Positions 26,701-34,130 of a DNA stretch of 64,000 nt are shown piece after piece. The DNA is from Clostridia bacterium (GTDB lineage Bacteria; Bacillota; Clostridia; Christensenellales; Pumilibacteraceae): contig CAAGAW010000010.1 of assembly GCA_900767465.1 (NCBI GenBank), positions 22,028 to 86,027 of the forward strand. The letters are read 5' to 3'. Made by a program: the position numbers and the translations under genes. Under the pieces are notes generated by a model that saw only the letters and a list, made by a program, of their open reading frames with translations, ran no database searches and was not told the origin of the DNA. Within the stretch, counting starts at the first letter, position 1. Every line of letters begins with the position of its first letter.

Positions 26701-27572
26701 CGAAAGGCAAAGTAACTCTTAACTTCGCGGCAAAGGACTGTTTCGGCGAAAAAACAGTAAGATTCGTATTCTCTTCGGACGGTACGGATTACGAAGTGGC
26801 TGCGCCTGCGTTATTCGTTACGAAAACGATCAAAAATCACTCTACGAGCGGTTACGGTGATAACGATCTTCGCGCGATAAAAAAGATTTCCGATCTTCTC
26901 GACGGCGGCGGATATTATCGTCTCGGCGAAAATATCAAACTTCAGTGGGAATGGTACTGCAGCAGCGCCGATTATCGTATCGGCGTCGACAAGCCGTTTG
27001 TCGGAACGATCGACGGAAACGGATACTCGATCGACGGGTTAAAACTCTGGTCTACCACCGAAGGCGGATTTATACAGAATCTCGGCGAAAAGGGTACGGT
27101 CAAGAATATTGCTTTTACCGGCGTGCAACTCGGAATGGTAACTTCTCTGATTCATACGGGTTCCGGCAGTCTTGAGAATATTTACGTCAAGGTCGGCGAA
27201 ATGCCCGCGGGTTATGGTGAGCATAATATAAATTATCGCGACGACCAGACTACGATATTCGGAAACAGGTTGCAAACGAATGCTTTCAGAGTCAAAAATA
27301 TTCTCGTGGATTACTCCGGTACGCACGTCGGAGATTATAGTGATAAAGTCTATGCTAAACTGCTCGGAACGTTCGGCAAAAGCGCAACGGTCAAAAACGT
27401 TGTCGCAACGGGTATTCCGACCGCGCTGGGTACTATAATGACGGACGCCGCGACGGTTTATCTCGGATTCGACGACGGCACGCATAACGACGTTGCGTTC
27501 CCCGCGACCGGATGGAACGAAACCTATTGGACTGTCGGCGAGAATACCGTAACGTGGAATACGAAAGCCTGA
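23766..27572 (+). CDS. Surface lipoprotein with MBG-like tandem repeats and GLUG-like repeats
   Basis: 1268 residues; lipoprotein signal 'ICVAFASWAFVACGG'. Residues ~35-420 hold a row of MBG-like repeats ('KVYNGETQTASVPENAGYTV', 'VVYGTALDPTATAKFGAPVF', 'DVTYNGAPPAPSASVAHGTI', 'ENIRCNETPSPSATATDGVP'), each ending in a '(A)G.YYVKA.VA' strand. Two beta-helix-like 'GVFDGKGYKINKLTV' and 'GTIDGNGYSIDGLKL' blocks follow, mirroring the preceding gene. The two genes are paralogous in their second halves. RBS GGAGG precedes the ATG. Surface adhesion or polysaccharide capture is inferred. Confidence 0.72.
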   Translation: MRKVVRVLMATICVAFASWAFVACGGNKPEPKTALDVPVIASKVYNGETQTASVPENAGYTVTTNAGGTDVGEYPVVLTLTDPDKYEWNNPDEDDATRVTLRFGITVAANEITTISVGEKVVYGTALDPTATAKFGAPVFTYSTEENGTYSTKAPTVAGSYYLKATVAATENYDGATRTLAFTIEKAESRVTTKPSAKELFANGAPQQLVTAGIADGGTVVYATVDGEETEPSVSLADAGKWSREIPSATAAGKYTVYYSVKGDENHTDSTIGKVVAEIKKNDNAISDLTVADVTYNGAPPAPSASVAHGTIEYSYSLAADGNFVAWSAIEKRAGVYYVKATVAEDDTHKGATATASFTMNKAANAISAVTVENIRCNETPSPSATATDGVPIYKYATERDGAYGDITEFKAETGTYYVKAYVAATDNYLAVESDPVSFTVTHNHVWTVGETEDVKQCVCGDVSETFEKTLASTAARRIDLCVGNDGALSESATSEISLAGISDYTTVSSVKFGDKTVAVSSENAADKKLTVPANGFGYAYGEQTVKITVNGSDEAAHEISVKLLLVTRVFADKAGLDSFGTIAKKCESGENSWGGYFELGNDIEYNGIWKSFISASDNTALGAYDGFKGVFDGKGYKINKLTVTWNSVSGVEGDGVGAFIGKLHKDGVLRNVAFTDARVGHSRSLLVFAGSGTIENIYVKYGIFGVNNYDAYNDSTLWGQTATMFSQSEGVGAKVRNVIVDVTDAVGISVAPNEKYSGSIVGLLNDVTVLSDVYAVGVPEAFDGNVVKKWGGAYESGTNFFVYRSFVDMAADTSRDYSSFVSPVWTVKQGGLPYYASIAIAAPALAVPGEIVKGTTGVVTLGANATVALDQAAIDAGIELSGNTISVPEDAANATYTVTATSVFDPALKTAASFDVVNKRVIKNLSSVTELDFNLDNDNPDLTSEKPITFDLTEAFAGDVTAAVYVGETKTADGVSIAKGKVTLNFAAKDCFGEKTVRFVFSSDGTDYEVAAPALFVTKTIKNHSTSGYGDNDLRAIKKISDLLDGGGYYRLGENIKLQWEWYCSSADYRIGVDKPFVGTIDGNGYSIDGLKLWSTTEGGFIQNLGEKGTVKNIAFTGVQLGMVTSLIHTGSGSLENIYVKVGEMPAGYGEHNINYRDDQTTIFGNRLQTNAFRVKNILVDYSGTHVGDYSDKVYAKLLGTFGKSATVKNVVATGIPTALGTIMTDAATVYLGFDDGTHNDVAFPATGWNETYWTVGENTVTWNTKA

Positions 27573-27607
27573 TTATAAAAAAATTAAACTAACTCAACGG
27601 AGACAAC

Positions 27608-29392
27608 ATGCTATACCCGCAGTCAAACAAATTCAGAAGCACCACGAGTTTAAACGGAATATGGAATTATAAGACGGTAGACGACGATTACAAGCCCGTA
27701 GCGAAAGCGACGGGCGCGTCGCCTATGGCGGTACCCGCAAGTATCAACGATATCGTCACCGATAAAAAAATCGCCGAATACGTGGGAAAAGTTCTTTTCG
27801 AAACCGATTTTGCGCTTCCGCGCGAGAACGGTAAAGTTTACAGATTACGCATCGGAGCAGCCAGTCACAAATGCGAAGTTTATCTTAACGGCGATAAAAT
27901 CGGAGAAGGGATCTGCGGTCAATTGCCGATAGATCTGCCGCTTGACGGACTGAAAGACGAAAATCGTCTGTCGGTGATCGTGGACAATCGGCTTGATTAT
28001 CACACGCTTCCGATGGGTAAACTCATAGACGGAAACATATTGTGCGAGTCGAATTCCCGCGGGCGCAAATATTTTGAATTCGACGGCGATTTCCCTGCAA
28101 AAAAGCAGGTGATCAACCATGATTTTTACAATTTTACCGGGATTCACCGCGACGTTACCGTTTACGGGATTTCGCCGGGAGCAATCAGGGATATAACGGT
28201 AAAAACCGTCGTCGGCGGGGATTACGGCAAGGTTGCCGTACAAACCGAATTTTTCGAAGATTTACCCGAGGCTGCCGCCGTTAAATTCGTAATCCGCCGC
28301 AACGATTCGGTCGTCGCCCGGAAAATCGTAAAAGCGAGCGAGGCAAAGGAGGTCGTTTTCGATATTGCCGACCCCGAACTCTGGGATATCGGCAAGCCCG
28401 AACTTTACACCGTTTCCGTCGGAACGGACAACGACTTTTACGAGACCGCGTTCGGGATCCGCAAGGTAAGTTACGACGAAAAGGGACTTTATATTAACGA
28501 CAGACCGGTATATCTCAAAGGTTTCGGAATGCACGAAGATTTTTTTGTTCTCGGCAAAGGTGCAAGCTCCGCCGTGAACGTTAAAAGTTTCGAACTTCTT
28601 AAATGGATCAACGCAAATTCGGTAAGGACGAGTCATTATCCTTACGCCGAAGAGATCTACGATCTTGCCGACAGATACGGAATTCTGGTTATAGACGAAG
28701 TCCCCGCCGTAGGAATGAATCACTGGGAGCCTACGTTTGCCGAGGGGAGGGCGGACGAACAAACGCTTGCGCTTCATAAAAAAACCTTGTCGATGCTTAT
28801 CGAACGGGACAAGAACCATCCGTGCGTAGTCATGATAAGCGTGGCTAACGAGGCAGCTACTTACGAGGACGGCGCACGCGAATACTTCAAAAAAATCGTG
28901 AATCACACGCGTTCGCTTACCGATCTGCCGATTACAAGTCCGGAGGAGACGAAATTCGCCGAAGATAACAAGTGCGCGGATTTGTTCGACTTTGTGTCGC
29001 TTAACAGATACTACGGCTGGTACGACGAAATAGGCAGGATCGAAGCGATCGGACCGCTTTATAAAAACGACCTTTGCAACTATTACGAAAAGTTCCGTAA
29101 GCCGATTATCGTCGCCGAGTTCGGCGCGGATACGGTCGAAGGAGTTCATTCTTTGCAGTCGTATGCGTTTTCCGAAGAATATCAGCGCGATTACATTACC
29201 GAGTGCTGCAGAGTGTTCGACGAACTTCCGTTCGTAGTCGGCGAGCACGTCTGGAATTTTGCCGATTTCAGGACGAAAGAGGGTACTATCCGGATGCGAG
29301 GCAACCGGAAGGGCGTTTTCACAAAAGACCGGGAGCCGAAAGCGGCGGCGTTTATGTTGAAAAAGCGGTGGGCGGAAAAAACGGAAAAGTGA
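27608..29392 (+). CDS. uidA: Beta-glucuronidase (GH2)
   Basis: 594 residues, close to E. coli GUS (603). Family GH2 layout: jelly-roll sugar-binding domain, Ig-like domain, TIM barrel. Acid/base is Glu415 in 'SVANEAATYEDGAREYF', nucleophile Glu504 in 'VAEFGADT'. The GUS-specific 'LNRYYGWY' and the N566-x-K568 carboxylate-recognition motif ('GNRKGVFTKDREPKAAAF') are all present, so glucuronide specificity is well supported over beta-galactosidase. No signal peptide, so it acts on imported glucuronides. It starts 36 bases after the preceding stop, with CGGAG-type RBS, and is followed directly by the CE15-like esterase. No obvious mini-loop insertion as in drug-metabolising gut GUS enzymes was identified by eye. 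Confidence 0.92.
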   Translation: MLYPQSNKFRSTTSLNGIWNYKTVDDDYKPVAKATGASPMAVPASINDIVTDKKIAEYVGKVLFETDFALPRENGKVYRLRIGAASHKCEVYLNGDKIGEGICGQLPIDLPLDGLKDENRLSVIVDNRLDYHTLPMGKLIDGNILCESNSRGRKYFEFDGDFPAKKQVINHDFYNFTGIHRDVTVYGISPGAIRDITVKTVVGGDYGKVAVQTEFFEDLPEAAAVKFVIRRNDSVVARKIVKASEAKEVVFDIADPELWDIGKPELYTVSVGTDNDFYETAFGIRKVSYDEKGLYINDRPVYLKGFGMHEDFFVLGKGASSAVNVKSFELLKWINANSVRTSHYPYAEEIYDLADRYGILVIDEVPAVGMNHWEPTFAEGRADEQTLALHKKTLSMLIERDKNHPCVVMISVANEAATYEDGAREYFKKIVNHTRSLTDLPITSPEETKFAEDNKCADLFDFVSLNRYYGWYDEIGRIEAIGPLYKNDLCNYYEKFRKPIIVAEFGADTVEGVHSLQSYAFSEEYQRDYITECCRVFDELPFVVGEHVWNFADFRTKEGTIRMRGNRKGVFTKDREPKAAAFMLKKRWAEKTEK

Positions 29393-29400
29393 GGACGACT

Positions 29401-30501
29401 GTGAAAAAACTTGATTTCGAATCGGTTTTGCGCGGACGACGGTATCGCGACGGATTATTTCTGCCCGATTATCCGCGCGACGAATCCGGCAGATTTTTAC
29501 GCGAAAAGACGCTTGAAATAATCGTTCGCGAAGAGTACGGCGAAATAGGCGAAAAGGAACGTGAAGGTCTTACCGTTACAACCGAAGACGTCACGGACAG
29601 AGATGCAGACCTATATAACGGCTGCCTCGTTTGCGCAAAGGCCTTGCACGATAAAGTTAAATTCACGTTAAGTAAAAACGGAAAATCTTCAAGTTTTATC
29701 GTCGATATTTTTAATCCGGTTAAGGTAAAAGCCCCCGATTTCGTCGTTCATCTCGATTTCGTCGCCGGTGTGCCGACAAAATATCTGCCGATCGAGGAGA
29801 TTATGGATCGGGGTATAGGCGTAGCGCATGTCGACTATAAAGGAATCACTTCCGACGACGAGAATTTCGACGACGGAATCGCGAGATTGTTCGAGCGCAA
29901 AAATCCGTATTCGGCGGGTAAAATCGCGATATGGGCGTTCGCCGCGAAACTCATAGGCGAATATCTGTCGGAGCGCGGCTACGCCGAAAAGGATCGGTTG
30001 TACGTTGCCGGACATTCGCGGCTCGGTAAAACCGCGCTTTTAGCAGGCGCTTTGTATCCGATATTTGCCGGGTGTTTCGTCAATTGCTCGGGATGTTCGG
30101 GCGCGGCGATTTCACGAGGTAAACAAGGCGAAACGATACGGAAAATCAACGACGTTTTCGGCTACTGGTTTACGGAAAATTACAAAAAATATAACGATCG
30201 CGAATACGAAATGCCGTTCGATCAGCATTTCCTTGCAGCCTCGGTCTTTCCGCGGAAGTTGTTTGTCGTGGCGGCGAGCAAGGACGATTGGGCGGATACC
30301 GACGCACAGTATCTTTGCGCCGAAGCGGCTTCGACAGTATACGAAGAATCCGGATCGGTCGGACTTTCGCGACTAGTCAAGCCGCTCGAAGTCGGCGAGA
30401 AAAACGATAAAGGGAATATTAAATTTTTTGTTCGCGACGGCGTGCATTATTTCAGCCGCGAAGACTGGAATTTCTATATCGACTGTCTGAAAACGCAATA
30501 G
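29401..30501 (+). CDS. CE15-type glucuronoyl esterase-like alpha/beta hydrolase, intracellular
   Basis: 366 residues from a GTG start at 29401, chosen because GAGGAC lies 5-10 bases upstream; the open frame further upstream lies inside uidA. The nucleophile elbow is G204-H-S206-R-L-G-K, the CE15 signature, followed by 'NCSGCSGAAISRGKQGETI', 'MPFDQHFLAASVFPRKLFVV' and 'DDWADTDAQY', all characteristic of the family. The catalytic His is probably His349 in 'GVHYFSREDW'. CE15 enzymes cleave esters of (4-O-methyl-)glucuronate with lignin or other alcohols. The lack of a signal peptide is unusual for that role and suggests action on small imported esters next to the beta-glucuronidase. Confidence 0.85.
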   Translation: MKKLDFESVLRGRRYRDGLFLPDYPRDESGRFLREKTLEIIVREEYGEIGEKEREGLTVTTEDVTDRDADLYNGCLVCAKALHDKVKFTLSKNGKSSSFIVDIFNPVKVKAPDFVVHLDFVAGVPTKYLPIEEIMDRGIGVAHVDYKGITSDDENFDDGIARLFERKNPYSAGKIAIWAFAAKLIGEYLSERGYAEKDRLYVAGHSRLGKTALLAGALYPIFAGCFVNCSGCSGAAISRGKQGETIRKINDVFGYWFTENYKKYNDREYEMPFDQHFLAASVFPRKLFVVAASKDDWADTDAQYLCAEAASTVYEESGSVGLSRLVKPLEVGEKNDKGNIKFFVRDGVHYFSREDWNFYIDCLKTQ

Positions 30502-30679
30502 TTACACGGATATTGAATCCGGCTGCCCGGAAGTGAAATTGCGAAGATAACAAACCGCTCCGATTGTTTCCGCAGACGACGGGTTCTCGGCTTACGGCGG
30601 AGTACGAATATCCCGCGCGTCGCAAAAACTCGCATACGTATCGTTAAAATGACGACGAAATAACGAATGTTCTTTTACG

Positions 30680-30713
30680 CCCCGCCGCGACCGTATAGCC
30701 GCAGCGGGGTTTT
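30680..30713 (+). terminator. Terminator of carbohydrate locus 1
   Basis: Stem CCCCGC/GCGGGG (30680-30685 with 30704-30709) followed by TTTT. The rest of the 30502-30870 gap shows no gene. Confidence 0.7.
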
Positions 30714-30803
30714 ATAAAAGCGACTTACGATAACCTCGCCGGGGAATCCTCCTGCGAAGATAAACGATCGCAAATAGTCAATACCCGCCCGCGGGACTAT
30801 CCG

Positions 30804-30844
30804 CAAAAAATAATCCCCGTACGAGGATCGTTTACTCGTACGGG
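30804..30844 (-). terminator. Terminator of the first Spo0A-C-like gene
   Basis: Perfect 10-bp stem CCCGTACGAG/CTCGTACGGG (30816-30825 with 30835-30844). Read on the minus strand it is followed by a T-rich run, just downstream of the gene ending at 30874. Confidence 0.75.
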
Positions 30845-30873
30845 AAATCTCACATTTCCTTGTTTTTTTCGTT

Positions 30874-31284
30874 TTATCTTCTTGTCTGCAATATGTAATT
30901 CAGACTTTTTACGTTCTTACAGATCACGTTATACTTCAGATAGTCGTTATTCATATATTCCGCTATAAGCGCAACGAACTCTTTACAGCATAAGCAACCG
31001 TTCTCTTTTACGCAATCGTTGTTGAGTATTTCGTTCAGATTCGTCAACGATCCGTTATTATGCGCGCATTGTATCGCAAATCGCAAATCTCTTTCCACTC
31101 TTTTCCGGATCGTTCCGTGCTTCTTCGCTATCGTTTCGCACAACTCCCCCATTATCCCCTTATGTCCTTTGTACTGTTTAATCGCTTCTTTCAGATACCC
31201 GAACCCTCCCAACGCGGGACTTATTCCTATCCTCATAAATAATCCCGTCAGTATCGTGTCGCTCTCGATCTCTTTGTCGTCCAT
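30874..31284 (-). CDS. Spo0A C-terminal-domain-only DNA-binding protein
   Basis: 136 residues from the ATG at 31284, chosen because AAGGAG lies about 6 bases upstream and because the protein then aligns end to end with its paralogue at 63241. An upstream ATG at 31383 is nearly at the predicted transcription start and has no ribosome site. The sequence follows the Spo0A effector domain: 'IGISPALGGFGYLKEAIKQY' matches the Spo0A 'IGVPAHIKGYxYLREAI' region, 'KRVERDLRFAIQCAH' matches the recognition helix, and 'FVALIAEYM' its C-terminal helix. No receiver domain is present, so it cannot be a normal phosphorelay output. Function unknown; DNA binding is inferred. Confidence 0.75.
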   Translation of the reverse strand: MDDKEIESDTILTGLFMRIGISPALGGFGYLKEAIKQYKGHKGIMGELCETIAKKHGTIRKRVERDLRFAIQCAHNNGSLTNLNEILNNDCVKENGCLCCKEFVALIAEYMNNDYLKYNVICKNVKSLNYILQTRR

Positions 31285-31395
31285 ATTTCTCTCCTTTATA
31301 GCCAAAAATCCTTTCACCGCACGGGAAACGATCTGCCCGCGCAAGTTCTTACGTAACTCAGTCATTTTCTTTTCGTTATTCATTTTTGTGATTGC

Positions 31396-31442
31396 ATTAT
31401 ATCACTTTTTAATAATTTAATCAAGTAAATCACACATTGTGT
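31396..31442 (-). promoter_or_regulatory. Promoter and palindrome upstream of the first Spo0A-C-like gene
   Basis: Minus-strand -35 TTGATT (31419-31424), 17-base spacer, -10 TATAAT (31396-31401). ACACA-T-TGTGT (31432-31442), a perfect palindrome, lies 7 bases upstream of the -35 and could be an operator. The promoter hexamers and spacing are the same as at 63177-63205. Confidence 0.7.
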
Positions 31443-31674
31443 ACGCAATTATTTCTATTATTTTACATATTTCGTGAAAACACACATCGGTTTTTGTCGG
31501 TTTTTCCATTATTTGAAATTTAACGGCAGTAATTTCAGTAATTCTAAGGTCGGAATGACGAATCTATACAGAATCCGACAATCGCGTTCAGCCGGCAGAT
31601 AGGGAATTCGTTCCGATTGTTTGTTGCGATTTCGGGTCGGGCAGAAAAGGGAAACGGAAAGCGGCGGCGAACAG

Positions 31675-31703
31675 TTGCAAAAGTTCAACGAGTGTGGTAT
31701 AAT
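31675..31703 (+). promoter_or_regulatory. Promoter of the flavodiiron protein gene
   Basis: -35 TTGCAA (31675-31680), 17-base spacer, -10 TATAAT (31698-31703), 29 bases before the ATG at 31733. The 31443-31674 stretch shows nothing else I can name. Confidence 0.75.
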
Positions 31704-31732
31704 GATGGAAAGTCAGAAAGGAGACGCTTGCA

Positions 31733-32884
31733 ATGAAGATAGCGGACGGAATATTTTACGTAGGTGTAAACGATCGGGAAATCGACCTTTTCGAGGGTCA
31801 GTACGTCGTTCCGGAGGGCATGGCGTACAATTCGTACGTGGTAAAGGACGAAAAAACCGCGGTTTTCGACACGGTGGACGCGAGAAAAGGCGAGGAGTGG
31901 TTTAGCAATCTCGAAGCGGTTCTCGGCAAAGACGCGCCCGATTATCTTATAGTTCAGCACATGGAGCCCGATCATTCGGCAAACATCGCGGCGTTCAAGG
32001 CGAAATATCCCGATACGACGATCGTTGCGTCCCGTCAGGCGTTTATGATGATGAAAAACTTTTTCGGAACCGATTACGCGGATAATCGTATAATCGTCGG
32101 CGAGGGCGACAAACTTTCTCTCGGCAAACGCACGCTCACGTTCGTTACCGCGCCTATGGTTCACTGGCCGGAAGTTATCGTAACTTACGACGATCTCGAC
32201 AAAACGCTGTTCTCCGCCGACGCGTTCGGAAAATTCGGCGCGCTCGACGCGGACGAGGACTGGGATTGCGAGGCTCGCCGCTATTATTTCGGAATCGTCG
32301 GAAAGTACGGCGCGCAGGTTCAAACCCTGCTTAAAAAAGCCGCAAACCTCGATATTGCCCGCATTTGCCCTCTTCACGGACCTGTTTTAGCCGAAAACGT
32401 CGGTTATTACGTGGGTAAATACGACCTATGGTCGTCTTACGGCACGGAAAGCGACGGCGTTGTTATCGCGTACACGTCGGTTTACGGAAACACGCGCAAA
32501 GCAGTCGAACTTCTCGAGCAGAAACTTCTCGAAAAGGGCTGTCCTAAGGTGACGGTGTTCGACCTCGCCCGCGACGATATGGCGGAAGCGGTGGAGGACG
32601 CGTTCCGTTACGGCAAACTCGTGCTTGCGACTACCACCTACAACGCGGATATTTTCCCGTTTATGCGCACGTTTATCGAGCACCTTACCGAGCGCAATTA
32701 CCAAAACCGCACGATCGGATTTATCGAAAACGGAAGTTGGGCGCCTACCGCCGCAAAAGTTATGGCGGGCATGCTCGAAAAATCCAAAAATCTCTCGTTT
32801 GCAATGGCGACGGTCCACGTAAAGTCCGCCCTCGACGAAACGAGCAAAGCGGAAATCGACGCGCTTGCCGAAGAACTTAAATAA
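31733..32884 (+). CDS. Flavodiiron protein (A-type, oxygen/NO reductase)
   Basis: 383 residues: metallo-beta-lactamase-like diiron domain (about 1-245) fused to a flavodoxin domain (about 250-383), the minimal class A architecture. Diiron ligands are seen in 'QHMEPDHSAN' (HxExDH), 'MVHWPEV', 'LFSADAFGKFG' and 'CPLHGPV'. The FMN loop is 'AYTSVYGNTRKAVE'. Such cytoplasmic enzymes reduce O2 to water or NO to N2O using rubredoxin, protecting strict anaerobes. RBS AAAGGAG and own promoter. Single gene; no rubredoxin gene adjacent. Confidence 0.93.
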   Translation: MKIADGIFYVGVNDREIDLFEGQYVVPEGMAYNSYVVKDEKTAVFDTVDARKGEEWFSNLEAVLGKDAPDYLIVQHMEPDHSANIAAFKAKYPDTTIVASRQAFMMMKNFFGTDYADNRIIVGEGDKLSLGKRTLTFVTAPMVHWPEVIVTYDDLDKTLFSADAFGKFGALDADEDWDCEARRYYFGIVGKYGAQVQTLLKKAANLDIARICPLHGPVLAENVGYYVGKYDLWSSYGTESDGVVIAYTSVYGNTRKAVELLEQKLLEKGCPKVTVFDLARDDMAEAVEDAFRYGKLVLATTTYNADIFPFMRTFIEHLTERNYQNRTIGFIENGSWAPTAAKVMAGMLEKSKNLSFAMATVHVKSALDETSKAEIDALAEELK

Positions 32885-32969
32885 CGCAAAAACGCGCATA
32901 CGTATGCACGAAAACGCGACGTCGTTTGCGCAAAAGCGACCGAAATCAAGATAAGGAGTACGATATATT

Positions 32970-34001
32970 ATGATTGAAAAGACTTATTCGTTTGTCCGCG
33001 GCGGCGAAAAAATCGACGTTTATACGTTTAATAACTCGCTCGGAATGAAAATGGAAGTTATGACGGGAGGAGGCAGAATTTTATCGCTTACCGCGCCCGA
33101 TCGCAACGGCAGACCCGGCGACGTAATTATGGGATACGCCGCGCCCGAGGATTATTACGATCTCGCGCACGCGTACTACGGCGCGATTATCGGCAGGTAC
33201 GGCAACCGTATCGGCGGAGCGAAATTCGCGCTGGGCGGAACGGTTTACAAACTACCCGCAAACGATCGCGGAAACACGCTTCACGGCGGATTCAACGGTT
33301 TCGACATGCGCAACTTCACCGCCGAAAACCTCGGCGACAAACTCGTGCTATCTTATCTTTCTCCCGACGGAGAAGAGGGATTCCCCGGCAATCTCGACGT
33401 AAAAGTCACTTACGAACTCACCGACGACGGCGAAGTGAAAATCACCTACGACGCGACAACCGACAAAGATACGGTCTGCAACCTCACCAACCACGCGTAT
33501 TTCAATATCGGCGACGGCGACGACGTTCTCGATCAGATTCTTACGATCAACTCGTCCTACGTTACCCCTACCGACGACGAACTGATTCCGCACGGCGAAC
33601 TTCTCGCGATCGACGGTACGCCGTTCTCGTTCAAAGGCGGAGTTGCGCTCGGCAAGAATATGCACTCGCCCGAACACCTTATCGCGCTTTGCAAAGGGTT
33701 CGATTTTAACTACTGTATCGACCGCGTAACCGAAAACGGACTCGAAAAAGCCGCCGAGGTTTACGACCCCGCAAGCGGCAGAGTAATGGAATGTTTTACC
33801 ACGCTTTGCGGCGTTCAACTGTATACGTCCAATACGGTTGCGGGAACGCTCGGTAAAAAACTCTATCCCGACTACGCCGCGCTTTGCCTCGAAACGCAAG
33901 GTTATCCCAATTCCCCCAACTGCCCGTCGTATCCGACTACGACTCTTAAAGCGGGCGAGAAATACCACACCCAAACGGTGTATAAGTTCTCGGCAAGATA
34001 A
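32970..34001 (+). CDS. galM: Aldose 1-epimerase
   Basis: 343 residues, normal for GalM (mutarotase). Key landmarks: 'NRIGGAKFALGG', 'GNTLHGGFNGFD' (substrate His), 'LTNHAYFNIGD' (catalytic His) and 'CLETQGYPNSPNCPSY' (catalytic Glu). It interconverts alpha and beta anomers of galactose, glucose or xylose in the cytoplasm. RBS AAGGAG. It follows the flavodiiron gene by 85 bases and ends at the terminator at 34031. No functional link to the flavodiiron gene is evident. Confidence 0.93.
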   Translation: MIEKTYSFVRGGEKIDVYTFNNSLGMKMEVMTGGGRILSLTAPDRNGRPGDVIMGYAAPEDYYDLAHAYYGAIIGRYGNRIGGAKFALGGTVYKLPANDRGNTLHGGFNGFDMRNFTAENLGDKLVLSYLSPDGEEGFPGNLDVKVTYELTDDGEVKITYDATTDKDTVCNLTNHAYFNIGDGDDVLDQILTINSSYVTPTDDELIPHGELLAIDGTPFSFKGGVALGKNMHSPEHLIALCKGFDFNYCIDRVTENGLEKAAEVYDPASGRVMECFTTLCGVQLYTSNTVAGTLGKKLYPDYAALCLETQGYPNSPNCPSYPTTTLKAGEKYHTQTVYKFSAR

Positions 34002-34030
34002 CCGCCGCAAAAACAAAAACAAACAGAAAA

Positions 34031-34062
34031 ACCGACGGAAAGACTCGCGTCCCGTCGGTTTT
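34031..34062 (+). terminator. Terminator after galM
   Basis: Stem ACCGACGG/CCGTCGGT (34031-34038 with 34052-34059) followed by TTTT. Confidence 0.85.
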
Positions 34063-34130
34063 AAGTAAACGAACGTTGCGGCGAAAGCGCGAAAAACGGT
34101 CGCCGCGTCGAAAAAAACAAGGATACGTAT

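Noticed and set aside
29203..29400. Longer CE15-like protein starting inside uidA
   Set aside because: The extra 66 codons are out-of-frame uidA sequence. The GTG at 29401 with GAGGAC upstream gives a product matching CE15 proteins.
31285..31383. Longer version of the first Spo0A-C-like protein starting at 31383
   Set aside because: That ATG lies almost at the predicted transcription start and lacks a ribosome site. The ATG at 31284 has AAGGAG and matches the paralogue's length.
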